Assembly: GCA_910890315.1 (NCBI GenBank)
Contig: CAJVGD010000013.1
Location: 1 to 64,000 of the forward strand
Direction of reading: 5' to 3'
Length of the DNA stretch: 64,000 nt
Source of the DNA: Serendipita indica DSM 11827
Taxonomy: Eukaryota; Basidiomycota; Agaricomycetes; Sebacinales; Serendipitaceae
The notes under the pieces were generated by a model. That model saw only the letters and a list, made by a program, of their open reading frames with translations. It did no database searches and had not been told where the DNA came from. Below, in pieces: positions 11,931 to 21,837 of the stretch; the stretch's first letter is position 1; every line of letters starts with the position of its first letter. The translations under genes and the position numbers were made by a program.

Positions 11931-14790
11931 TTGCTCCGATTTTTAGTTGTAAAGTCTTCACCCAACCAATCTAACATTGCCAATGGCAGTTCTAGTGCGG
12001 CCACTCCAGCAAACGTGGCAGACACCTCTCATTTGGCCAATTCAGCCCAGCGCGACTCACCCCCGAGTCCAAAGAATCCATTCTTGGTTTCTTCAGAGTC
12101 TGAACCATCATTTCGTCCTGTTCTCAATAGCACACTTCACCTGGATCCACCCGTCAAGCCTCGCTCACTCTCAACTGTATCAGATACAGACACGATTGAA
12201 TCTGATCATGATTGGGCTTCCGTTGGTTCATCTCACACCCCACCGAGACGAGCCCAATAAACCCGTGGTCCCCAGATAAATCCCACCTGCCATGCCCCCT
12301 TACCTCCATCCCTTATTGCTGTATCTGCTGCATTGGAATCACGGGAAAGCGCTGGTAATGATGCTACATATGTCTGGGGAAACGTTGTTCCACGTGAAGG
12401 TGCAGAGCTTCCAGCAAACCACAAGGAACTCGCGCATCCAGTTCAACTCAAACGTCCAGACTGCAAGTATGTGGCTTGTATATTCTGCAGGTATGTAATT
12501 TGTGAAGTATCTATCATATCTGACTTGATGTAGCAACCAGGGAATCACGCGTCTCTGGCGCAATGTAGATGGTACCACCAGCCCAATTCGTCGCCATTTC
12601 AAGGAAGAGCATGAGAAAGAGTGGAAGGTCATCTGCATTGCACTCAAGCTCAAGAACTGGGAACGCTATGCCGAGGAATTAACCCCTGAAGGCCGCGCTG
12701 CTCGTCAAGCTATGGTCAAGGCTCAGTGGAGTCTTGATGGTTTCTTGGAACGGCTCACACGCTCTATTGTATCCAATGATCAGGTAAGTGTTTAGATATA
12801 TCTTGGCTTGGTAGCTGACAACGATGTAGCCAAATTTCCTTGTGGACAACAATGAGTTTCGAGAGCTCCTTCTCTATTGTGGACGAGACCTTCGAGACAA
12901 GGATATGCCACATTGAGACCACATGGGAAAGTTGATAATGGACAACTTCAGGAAGTGCTGGAATGATCTCGTCACAGAACTTGCAGTATGTCTCTATTAA
13001 ACATGTGGATAACGTTAACCATCATCAGTCAAGTGAAGGGCGAATCTCACTCACTGCTGATATGTGGACATTGCCTGCACAAGATGCATTCCTTACTGCC
13101 ACTGGCCACTTCATCCAGTCGCATGGCTCGCACCTTGAGCAGACAGCACGTCTGCACTCAAGAACTTGACCAACCTTATTGAGCCCGACCCGCTTGATTC
13201 CAATGCAACTGCCGAAGCAAATGTCATTTCCACAGAGGAAGACATTGGATATAGTCCTGCTGAACTTGAACCTAGCCAAGTGGTTGACTTTCCTCTGGAG
13301 TACCGACGAGTTCTGCGCCGAGATGTTGTCACCAAATTGCAGATGCTTGTCAATGCATGCCGGAAGTCACCACAACGACGCGAATCCCTTCGTTTGCATG
13401 TGAATGCAGGCCAGGAAGCTGGCCTGTGGACATTCAAATATCGTGAACTCATCCGCGATGTGGAGACTCGGTGGTCATCTCTCTACCTTATGATTGAGCG
13501 CTATCTGGAACTGCATACTGTATGTCTCTTAACTTGTTTCTCGCCCTTTCTGACTTCTCCTAGGCTATTGATAGTTGGTTGGAGTGTACAGACCAACGTG
13601 ATCTTCAGATATATCGGCTTGATGCCCGTGAAGTCGAAGTTCTGCAGCATATAAAGAGTCTATTGGAGTATTTCCACTCCTTTCAGCAACTTCTCTCGGC
13701 AGAGCGGACTCCTTCAATTCATCTTGTCATTCCAGCATTTGAGCCCCTGATCACCGATCTCACTGAGGTCCTTGCTCAGGGACCACTCCTTGCTCATGCA
13801 TACTCTGTTGCAATTAGCAAGCTCAAGGAGTATCGCAACAAGTGTATGGTCAATCCAGTATATGCAGTCGCCATGGGTCTGTTTTTCCCTGATGTATCCT
13901 AAATGTTTACTGACATTGTGATTAACATTGATGCCGCTCATGAAGCTCCACTACTTTGATGCGCAGTGGTCGCTATCAGAGGCACGAGCTGCCCGGTCAC
14001 TGCTTCGGGATGAGGTGGGTATTTCGCCTGCACATTTCGTATCTAACTTACCCTATGAAGATGTACCAAGTCCAGACACAACGGCATCGTGCCAATCTTC
14101 CAATCATTTGTCCACCTGTCACAGCATTTCCTATTGGCACCAATCCGCTTGCCCGAAAAATTGCAGGGCTCTGCACCAAGCCAATTCAATCTAGCTCAGT
14201 TTCCTCCCGTCCAGCCCCTGCCACCCCAAGCCAAATCACAGCAACAAATGAGCAAAAGGATTGGGAGGCCGTTGACAGAGAGCTTCGAGCCTATGAAGAT
14301 GAGGAGACAAATGAGTCTTACGCTCTCTTGGAGAAAGGAAGTCAGAGTTTATTGGCATATTGGCATGTAAGTTGTCCTTATCTCGCATTCCGCCTGTTCT
14401 AACCAGGTCAATAGTCCCGAAAGGAACGATTTCCAATATTATATCAGCTTGCTATGGATACACTGCCTGCTCAGGGCTCTGCTGTGTCATCTGAACGCGT
14501 CTTCTCATCCGCCAAACGCACAATCACCGACAGTTGCAATCTGTCGAAGGTTCACCCTTTGACTCTTAGCGCTCACTAAATAGACTTAGCCAATAGTCAT
14601 AGCTCACGTCGTAACTCAATGTATTTAGGGACGCGGGATGACACAGCCAGACCTTACTGGTCTTGCCTCTCACCTCACGCGTCCTAGCATTAACACAATC
14701 GACTCCTCCCACACTCAATAGAGAGCCGCCAGATTCTCAAGCACATGCTCTGGTCCCAGAAAGTCTCAATGCGGAGCCGTTGGGGTGTTC
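11931..14790 (+). pseudogene. hAT transposase (BED-type, with RNase-H-like core), inactivated
   Basis: The order of recognisable parts is typical of fungal hAT transposases. A Ser/Pro-rich N-terminus lies at 11931-12260 and a BED-like zinc finger at about 12460-12620 (C..C in CKYVACIFC, H..H in RRHFKEEH). The catalytic-core segment ISLTADMWTLPAQDAF lies near 13040, then ETRWSSLYLMIERYL near 13460-13510. The C-terminal dimerisation region at about 14430-14790 shows FPILYQLAMDTLPAQGSA, SSERVFSSAKRTI and, after the LTR, RQILKHM. Short introns (for example about 12491-12533 and 12785-12830) are plausible. The frame is interrupted in the core, for example a stop shortly after the KDMPH segment near 12915, and the dimerisation region is split by the LTR at 14542. 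It cannot encode an intact enzyme. Confidence 0.8.
14542..14695 (+). mobile_element. Solo Copia-type LTR inside the hAT transposase gene
   Basis: 154 bp, TG...CA, related to the LTRs of the Copia element at 5807-10649 but in the opposite orientation and without their internal duplication. It is flanked by a perfect 5-bp target duplication CAATC (14537-14541 and 14696-14700). Identical by eye to the solo LTR at 21024-21177. Confidence 0.93.
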
Positions 14791-15662
14791 TTCCAATTGA
14801 AGTCACAACAGCGACAATTGCAATGGAGCTGGAGTCGGCATTGAGAGCAAGGGACATGCGAGCAGTCAAGGCGCTGATGAATGAGGTTGATTTCTTCTGA
14901 GATTTAATTTAGAATATTAATAATATAGTTTCCATCTGTTCATGATGACGTAGACAGCACAGACTTCAACGAGCCCAAATGGCCCTAAGCGAGCTGCAGC
15001 TCGTCGCTTAGCTCGGCTCGGCTCGGCTCGTCGAACCACTAACGAGACGTCCTCTGCCATGAGTGCTGATAAGAGCTTTCCAAGCATGTTCAATAGTGCT
15101 ATGGGCCTGTATGCTTTAGCTACATTGTACGCGGGTTTACCTGGCTTCCTTAGCCCCACAGTCGTTGATACTTTCCATTGCTTTGGGATACGCCGTAGTC
15201 GCATGGCTGCATTGTAGATGTTTGTGATGAAGGAGATCTGATCTCTAGCTCTCTGAAAGGACTCTAAAAATGGTCGTGAAGTTCTTTAATTCGGTGCTTG
15301 ACCTCCACAATCTCACTGTTCAAATGCTCAATTGTCTCCCTGGTCTCGAGCGTCTCCTCCTTCGTTGGTGAGCGTCGTCGGTGCGGCTCTGACCACATCT
15401 CCATGAGTCTCTGAGAGCGGTTTGAACCGAGCCGACTGATGGTGGTCTCGTGGACGGGTCTATGGTGGCGTTGCCAATGCGCAGCCAAACAATCTCAGTT
15501 GTGCCAGTGGTCAGGGAGGTCAAACAACTTTTTTCAATTCTAACTCGCTACTAAACTTGTTCTTCATCACCTCGACGCGCGCTTTTGACATTCCACTCCA
15601 AACCTGCCCAAGGTTAGTTCGGCGTTCAAAGGTCCAGTCACAAGACGTACTAGCTTATCGGC

Positions 15663-16747
15663 TCAAAAGGCACCTCTGTGTTTCCTGGTCAAGGGCACCA
15701 GACCCGCATTGATCCCAAGGTTACGGGTGAGCCACTCTGGAATCACAGGTGAATGCTGCTCCTTCCTATCGGGACGGTTGACATTGACCCATTTGGTGAA
15801 GGCCTTGGACTTGTAGTCGGACCATGTGAGCTCACAGCTGTGACAGTTCACAGGAGAGTTGAAGATTGCGCCAATATTCTCCCACTTTGGCCACTGACTC
15901 GACGCACTGGCGAGTGAGTTGATCCACCGACCCATGGTGATTGAGCACGACATGCAAGTGGGTCGAGTTTTGTCTTTGGCGTTACCAGTATTGCTGAACT
16001 CGAAGTCTGCCATATGGTCTGTGAGATCGAGGTATAGTGCTGTCCTCTGCTGACGGAGCTGAAGGCAGTAGAGGAGTAGACGCCCACCAATGTCAACATC
16101 CTCATACCAAAGATCAATTTTGCAGGTAATGAGCTCTCGAATGGCGCTCTTGACTCCGCTCTCGCTGCCGACTTTGTAGCAGAGAGCCAAGGTCAATAAG
16201 GGGTTTGTCGCAAGGAGGGATGGGCGAAGTTTTTGAGTGTCCCGATTAGCACAGTCTGATGAGATACCGGAGATGAACCAGGAGATGATACATGGAACTC
16301 GGTAGAAGAGTGCCGCATCAATCAGCGGTCCAACCGTAGCAGGATCCACGTTCGGCTGAGGTTCATTGGGTTCAATATGGGAAAGAAATTCGTGAAGAAT
16401 TTTGGCGGGTAGATTGATCTCAATAATTTTCTGTGACTTCTCGGAAACTTGAGCATCCTGCAATTCCTCTTTCTGAGGTGTAGGAAGAGAAAACATGTCT
16501 GCAAAGAAGCCACAAGCATGGTGGAGAAGGAACTTGTGGATTCCAAAGCGGAAATTGTCAGTAGAGACGAGCTCAAGGTCCCCGGATCCACGGGGAAACG
16601 TCTTGGAGTCTTTGGCCGGACGTCTGGCTATGATGGATATTCCGTCAGGCTCTACGCAATCATCAAAGAATACCCTCACTCACGGTCAAGTTCGCCCTTA
16701 GAGCTGGCGAGAATTTGCTCGCTTTCATTCGGAAATGGAGACGCCAT
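15663..16747 (-). CDS. BTB/POZ-domain protein
   Basis: Two exons are supported. Exon 1 (16747-16684) starts at the ATG of MASPFPNESEQI; a 56-nt intron (16683-16628, GTGAGT..CTGAC..TAG) joins in frame to RRPAKDSKTFPRG, and exon 2 runs to 15663, giving about 342 residues. The N-terminal half shows the fungal BTB pattern: GDLELVSTDNFRFGIHKFLL, then HHACGFFADMFSLP and a helical part with LHEFLSHI and LIDAALFYRVP. The C-terminal third carries CMSCSITMGRW and CHSCELTW, two Cys pairs of unknown role. A TATA box (TATATAAG) lies on the minus strand at about 16807-16814, about 60 bp upstream of the ATG, which supports this start. BTB proteins usually mediate dimerisation or act as cullin-3 adaptors; the specific function is unknown. 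The frame is intact. Confidence 0.8.
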
Positions 16748-16827
16748 TATAGTGGTCGTGTCTGAGTACCACCGAAGGTTGGGGGCGATTCTTTGGCGCG
16801 CACGTCCTTATATAGACTGAAAATGTC

Positions 16828-17211
16828 CTATTTTCTCCTGCTCACCTTTACTGGCGCAAACGGAGCACTGAAATCGAACACACATATCTTAGGGTCAGGT
16901 TCGTTCCCTAAGTACGTAAACTCTGACGTACACATGGTTCGAAAGGTTATCGTATTATCCTCAAGGAGAAATACGGCTTGGTCTGGAGGAAACCGTGGGT
17001 GGATGCAAGCGCGATATGAACACGCAGGAGGTGTATGAACAAAAGGCCGTGAGATCGCCAAAATCGGGAGGTCAGTATCCCGTGATTGACTGAGATGTAC
17101 AACTATCGGGTCCAATAGTCGCTTACTCTTCTTCCTCGTCGGTTGTGTGATCGTTTGCATAGAGGAGGCTGATGTAAACAAGACGTGCTTCTTTTGGGTG
17201 ACGTTGGCCAT
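16828..17211 (-). CDS. Unidentified open frame between BTB gene and NAR1 relic
   Basis: An ATG at 17211 opens 127 residues (MANVTQKKHVLF ... FAPVKVSRRK). I recognise no family. It starts inside what would be the far C-terminal region of the NAR1 relic and ends about 15 bp short of the BTB gene's TATA box. The stretch TDLPILAISRPFVHT and VFLLEDNTITFRT look protein-like rather than random. It may be one exon of a decayed gene, or a chance frame. Confidence 0.3.
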   Translation of the reverse strand: MANVTQKKHVLFTSASSMQTITQPTRKKSKRLLDPIVVHLSQSRDTDLPILAISRPFVHTPPACSYRACIHPRFPPDQAVFLLEDNTITFRTMCTSEFTYLGNEPDPKICVFDFSAPFAPVKVSRRK

Positions 17212-17249
17212 GGCGCCGTCTCGGAACGAGGGGAACGCAAGGGAAGGAA

Positions 17250-18145
17250 CGGGTCCGACTCTGCAAGTTTGGCTAGAGCATTCACCTGTTCCAATATAGT
17301 ATTGTCTTGGTCGACATTCCAGTATGTCTGCTAGATGGTCTTGACGCATCCCTATGTCCCCAGCGAGAGCCCATCCCAGCAGTATCTCCATTTACTAGGT
17401 TAGCCACGTCTCCGCTCTCTTCCGGCTTGGCAGGCCTGCGAGCCTGTCCACCGCCATTAACGCATCCTGCTGGACAGGCCATTACTTCCACGTAATCATA
17501 TGATCGATCATCGCCAATCTGGGCCTGTATCTCTGTATCATCTCCTTTTCTCGCGCGACGACCTCGTAACGCAGCGGCTACACCAGGGACACGACCCCAT
17601 GTGGCTCCTCCGGCTGGTCCCGGCCCACCACCCTCGCTTCCTTGGCCACCTTTCTGACCACATTTTTGTAGATTACCACATCCGCAATATTTGGCATCTC
17701 TGAATACGACTTCTGTTTGATTGAATTGATTGACAGCTTCGATAACCACGCCCTCGTAGTTGGTCGTGCGAATAATCTTTGTTCGTATGTTGCATGCTTT
17801 GCCATGGGGTCTCTCCCTCTCTATTATATGTTCGATGATGTCTTGTAATCATCCCCTGAGCTGCAGCCAGACGGCATGAACAGGTCGGGAATCCCAAACG
17901 TTTCCAAAGTAGGGACCTTGTGATGACCATCAATATCCTATCTCTTCATCTCCATCATGGTCTGCAATTCTCCTGCTGTTAGAACGCAATCCACATCTCG
18001 GGTTTGGTACTGTTCGTTGTAAAGTCTTGCCGAGACGCTTCCAGTTTTTTGTCATAATAGGGCATGGTTGTGACATGATACATCTGATCACGGCTGATAA
18101 CAGTCAATCGGCATGTTGTAGCGATGTCAACCCCTACCCATTCTG
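17250..18145 (-). pseudogene. NAR1: Relic of NAR1-type iron-only hydrogenase-like protein
   Basis: NAR1 is an essential cytosolic Fe-S cluster assembly (CIA) factor. Pieces of its second half are read on the minus strand in the expected order: YHVTTMPYYDKKLEASRQDF (about 18090-18025), TLETFGIPDLFMPSGCSS (about 17910-17850), then YDYVEVMACPAGCVNGGGQ (about 17505-17450). The last is the family's signature around a cluster-binding Cys. The N-terminal half, with its ferredoxin-like Cys motif, is absent: the sequence changes at about 18145-18165 into a Gypsy integrase fragment on the other strand. Stops and frame changes lie between the blocks (for example after EMKR near 17940 and after the CSS block near 17825). 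A working NAR1 must exist elsewhere; this is a decayed partial copy. Confidence 0.75.
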
Positions 18146-18159
18146 AAGTTTTCGTCCAA

Positions 18160-18640
18160 GCCACTCCTTGGAATTTCCAGCAATCCAATTGGTCCGAACT
18201 TCTACCCATGGCAGAGTTCGCATACAACAATGCTCCGAATACCTCCACTGGCATCTCACCCTTCTTTGCGAACAAGGGTTAAATCCCTCATTCACTACTA
18301 CACTTGATGGTGACCGCATTTCTGAACTCGCCCGAAATTATGCTGTTGATCTCGAACAAGTCCACGCTATTCTGCGAGAACAACTTGAATTAGCGCAGAA
18401 TGCGTACCGCGCTACAGCAAACCGCCGCCGGATCCCATCCGCGCCATTCGCCGTTGGCGATAAGGCATTTGTTAAGACCGAATTCCTCAAATACTACCAG
18501 TCTCTCTGCCCAAATCTCAAATTCTCAGAAAAATTACTCGGTCCATTTCCCATAATCGCCTGTCCATCCTCTCATTCTGTCACTCTTGAACTCCCTGTTA
18601 TGACTCTGTTCTTAGAGTCAATCCCTCGGCAATAATACTG
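18160..18640 (+). mobile_element. Ty3/Gypsy polyprotein fragment (integrase C-terminal part), fossil
   Basis: The plus strand encodes a piece typical of the Gypsy integrase C-terminus: [19 protein letters not shown], then LELAQNAYRATANRRR, FAVGDKAFVKTEF and LSEKLLGPF-type residues. It is truncated, with about one or two breaks; no LTRs are identified next to it. It abuts the NAR1 relic. Confidence 0.8.
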
Positions 18641-20759
18641 CCACTTGCTCCTATACTACTTGCCTCCGTTCTATATCCGGACTCTACCTGCACTCCTAGC
18701 CCTTCATCTCCCGGTTTCATACTCGCCTGGGACCATGGTAGGCCTCAAGGTCGGCATGGCTTTCTTGATACGAATCCCGCGGCGGCTTGTCTGACAGGTG
18801 GAAGGCCGGGGTGGTACCGGGCAACTTATGTAGTCGAGATACTGCTAAGCGAGAGTTTACGAGGGTGTTAGAATGGAACGCAAGCAGATTCAGAACTAGC
18901 AAAATGTATGCGCGAAAGTCGGCCCTTATATGCTGGTTGGAGACCCCTATCCAGTCATTGGAAATATCTACGGATACGAAATTTATATGAGAGTCAGCGA
19001 GCAGAGGGCCTAGGGGACGGGAGACAGTTGGCTGGTGCGGAGTAGCGGACGAATGACGACACATGGACGTCGAATCCTCGTCAAACCTCGCCCTATCCAT
19101 AATTAAAATTTTATTTATTTTGGCTCCATATGGTAACGAGAGGTGGTCCGCCATGTGCGATCTCGTATGGTGCGCTACCGTTGAGCGGACAAAGCCTATG
19201 GTGGCGCATCAGCTTCTCGACGTGGCGCATGCGGGTCACTAGGTCAATTCCTACTATTTTGCATAAATTCACTTCGCTCCGTAAGATTCCACAGCTTCGC
19301 CCGACGCCCGAGCCAACACCTGAAGCAATGCCTGCCTAACGCCCGGACGCCCAACGCCCATCTAAGCCCATCTTAGAAATATTGAAGATCTAATTTCTTT
19401 GCAATAAGTGCGTGCTTTGGTCGAAATGCAGGGTATAAAGGGGAGTGATGCTCACTCATTGTTCGCAATATATCCCTTTGGTTGCTGGCCAACTCTTCTG
19501 CTTGATTAATTTTTCGATCCTCTCCTTCCCTTTCTTTCTGATTATCGCCCACTGTGAGTGGCCAATCCTCATGCTTGTCGAACTGGAAACTCATTTCGCA
19601 GCTTTCAACATGTCAATGGCCTCCCTAACCTTGAGAGCCATGCCAGATGCTATTACTTGGTTCCTAGCCAGTGGTGGAACCGGACTCAAATGCACCCGTC
19701 AAGAGAATATAGTTCGTGCCTATGTAGCTGAGTTGGAGGAAAAGCGGAAGACAACGGTTGGGTTCGCCACAATCCGGTGCGTTTACCCAGTCTCTGGGGT
19801 TGTATCAAATACTAAGTAACTAGGGCATACGGTCATTGCTCGAATACGGATAATGAATGGCACATCACCGCTGATTTCTTCGATTGGAAGGGGAAGCGCC
19901 TTCTTGACGCCAAAGGATATGAGTGGCATCATATTTATGATAACTGATGTCCGTTTCTTTGACGTATTCATTCGTGTACTCAATCGCTCTGGTATTGACG
20001 AGGCAAACTTTCACTTGACGCTGAGTGCATGAACCGTTTTACTGCGACAGTACAGTCTTTCTGGTGGTAATTTCTGATAGCTTGATTTGAAAATTGTTGG
20101 TTACCTTTTGTAAGCCTAGGTTGGATGGAGTTTGTGAGCTTGGTTTGTCTTATCAAACCACAAATTGTAGTAAAAGGTTATATTTTCCACCTCCTAGCAA
20201 CATATTTACTTTAGCCATTGGCAAGCATACCCCCCAAGGCTAAATCCACTCTGAAGAGACTGCATATTACTCTTATGTAAGCATATGATTTTATTATTTG
20301 CGCATGTGGTGGTACAAATCACCTGAATAGGCTTTGTTGAGTATCGACCCTGGTACCTTTCTGCTTCCTCGCCATTGTGATTTCTTCGCCTTAACGTATT
20401 ATATACAGACTTAGAGCAGGCCAAGGCATTTGATCTGTGTGCATGAGGAAAGGATTAGAGTTCACGCTTTTCTTATGGAATGCAGTGGAACCTATTCAAA
20501 GGAGCAGGAACTCATATAGTAACTCCCATTGCTGCGTCAGGAAGCTGATGCCACACCATAGACTGTTCACTTGATAGTAGCAGACCTGTAGGCTTGGGCG
20601 TCTACTCTGTACGACGACGCAACTTCGCGCGAATCAAGCATTATTGTTGACCGCTTTAGTCCTTATCCTGGCAACCACTCCCACTCGTTGTCCTGACTCC
20701 CTTCTGTCCCTCACGGTCCTTTGGTGGTTGTCGGGTCTAAGAGTGTAACGTTTAGCCAT
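18641..20759. other. Long stretch without a recognised gene
   Basis: A GC-rich mini-repeat (GCCCGACGCCCGAG, GCCCGGACGCCCAACGCCC) lies at about 19300-19365. A TATA box (GGTATAAAG) lies at about 19432-19440, followed by an open frame to 19819 whose first ATG is at 19448; no family is recognised. 19820-20759 is AT-rich and shows only short frames. It may hold transposon debris. Confidence 0.4.
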
Positions 20760-20832
20760 GGGAAAATGGAACAAGCCGGATTCGCACTGACTTAGGCGTC
20801 AGACCACTAGACTATAGTGTCCCTCTTTTCCC
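20760..20832 (-). ncRNA. tRNA-like sequence, possible SINE head or tRNA relic
   Basis: The minus strand has a perfect pol III A box TAGTCTAGTGG (20804-20814) and a near-consensus B box GTGCGAATCC (20778-20787). GGGAAAA and TTTTCCC pair at the ends of a 73-nt span. The distance between boxes and the position of the A box do not fit a normal tRNA cloverleaf, and the CTGAC/GTCAG stem has a 6-base loop. It is therefore more likely a tRNA-derived SINE piece or a degenerate tRNA than a working tRNA gene. Confidence 0.3.
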
Positions 20833-20981
20833 TCTAAAGCGTCACAGTTCCTATGACCCCCGTTACTCAGGTATTCCTAACCTGGTCGGCCGGGCTCTGA
20901 ACTGTAAGGTGAGCCAATTCTTGCACCTGCTTGCAACAAGGAAAGGAGGTCGCCCACCCTCATTAATGCCTGGGATCGACG

Positions 20982-21023
20982 TGTAAGGTTTCGAGGATTT
21001 CTCCTCGTCACCCACGTCATAAC
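20982..21023 (-). repeat. Fragment of a second LTR family
   Basis: TGTAAGGTTTCGAGG and the bases to 21023 match the inverted right end of the solo LTR at 26689-27051. The match stops where the solo Copia-type LTR begins at 21024. Confidence 0.65.
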
Positions 21024-21177
21024 TGTCGAAGGTTCACCCTTTGACTCTTAGCGCTCACTAAATAGACTTAGCCAATAGTCATAGCTCACGTCGTAACTCA
21101 ATGTATTTAGGGACGCGGGATGACACAGCCAGACCTTACTGGTCTTGCCTCTCACCTCACGCGTCCTAGCATTAACA
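21024..21177 (+). mobile_element. Solo Copia-type LTR
   Basis: 154 bp, TG...CA, identical by eye to the solo LTR at 14542-14695. Flanks ATAAC and AGAGG do not match, so no target duplication is seen; one side is a fragment of another LTR, so the locus has probably been rearranged. Confidence 0.88.
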
Positions 21178-21837
21178 AGAGGCAATGTAAATTCTGGTTG
21201 GACGATTAGAAACCCGAAGAGTGAGTCAAGATGGCACACCTAGCAGGACAATCCACGTCTTTAGGAAGACTCCCATCTCCCCCGCGAATTACGAGCAAGT
21301 CTTGGGAGAGATCCCAAGTGAGAACATGAACGACAATCTCAGACGGGGCCATGTATTCCCTCCATGGAGTCGATTCAGCTGGCTGCCAGATGCTATGAAA
21401 GACGAGCTTTTCCGCACGCTCCTCGCCTTGATGTATAGAGCAGACAAGGGCCGAGGAGCACCACGTCCGTCTCCCAAGCCTTCGCAAGTATATAGGCGGA
21501 GGCGGCAACGTCCATTTCCATACATACTTGGCCCATCGGAAAGCTTCTAGCCTCTCCAATGGTGTCTTTTCTCGAAAGGCGAAAGCTTCAAGCGCAGGAG
21601 GATAGCTACGAAGTCGAAGACCTTCGATGGCGAGCTCGATGACCAGGTTCAAATGCGGATCCGATTCGACGATGGATTTGAATCGGTGACAGGTCTAGAT
21701 ATGCATCGATTGAGATCTTGGAGTATGATTGCAGGTTACAAACGTACGGCTGAGCATGCTAGAATATCCCGTGCTGGAGCGTGTCGTAGAATTTCTGGTA
21801 CAAGTTCCAAGGGCAAGCTTTTGCGACCGACTTGCAT
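21178..21837 (-). pseudogene. F-box protein gene truncated beside a solo LTR
   Basis: An ATG at 21837 starts MQVGRKSLPLELVPEILRH, an F-box, with APARDILACSA ending exon 1. After an intron (about 21756-21690) the frame resumes with CHRFKSIVESDPHLNLVIEL, then LERLEAFRWAKYVWKW. This is the same layout as the F-box gene at 23218-24945 (SSHLQLVIELAAYGLRL, RRLEAFREAQRLWES). The frame stops at 21206 and the remaining two thirds of the family's length, the beta-propeller-like body, is missing where the LTR begins at 21177. F-box proteins recruit substrates to SCF ubiquitin ligases. This copy is probably dead. Confidence 0.7.

Larger units (their letters stand above)
11405..15041 (+). mobile_element. 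hAT-superfamily DNA transposon inserted in the LINE
   Basis: The ends are imperfect terminal inverted repeats: left TAGTGGTGCGATGAGCC and right, inverted, TAGTGGTTCGACGAGCC. The 8-bp target duplication ACGAGATG (11397-11404) and ACGAGACG (15042-15049) differs at one base. Length 3637 bp. Subterminal DNA at the right end is rich in GGCTCG repeats and a near-palindrome around AGCTGCAGCT (about 14980-15005). The interior carries a hAT transposase gene on the plus strand, itself cut by a solo LTR. Confidence 0.9.
11116..15258 (-). mobile_element. LINE (non-LTR) fragment split by a hAT element
   Basis: Two pieces of one reverse transcriptase lie on the minus strand: 15258-15042 (ISFITNIYNAAMRLRR, IPKQWKVSTTVGLRKPGKP, YRPIALLNMLGKLL) and 11404-11116 (YLCERHKILPNSQFGGRPG, FLDIQAAFPNVVKP). 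Removing the hAT and one copy of its 8-bp target duplication joins EDVS to YLCERH in frame, which shows they were contiguous. The FLDIQAAF segment is RT motif A. The fragment ends before the YADD motif and starts without an endonuclease domain, so only about 165 codons of the RT remain. It is a dead fragment that predates the hAT insertion. Confidence 0.85.

Noticed and set aside
16628-16679. Start of the BTB protein at 16679
   Set aside because: That codon is GTG and lies inside a well-formed 56-nt intron; the ATG at 16747 with splicing fits the TATA position.
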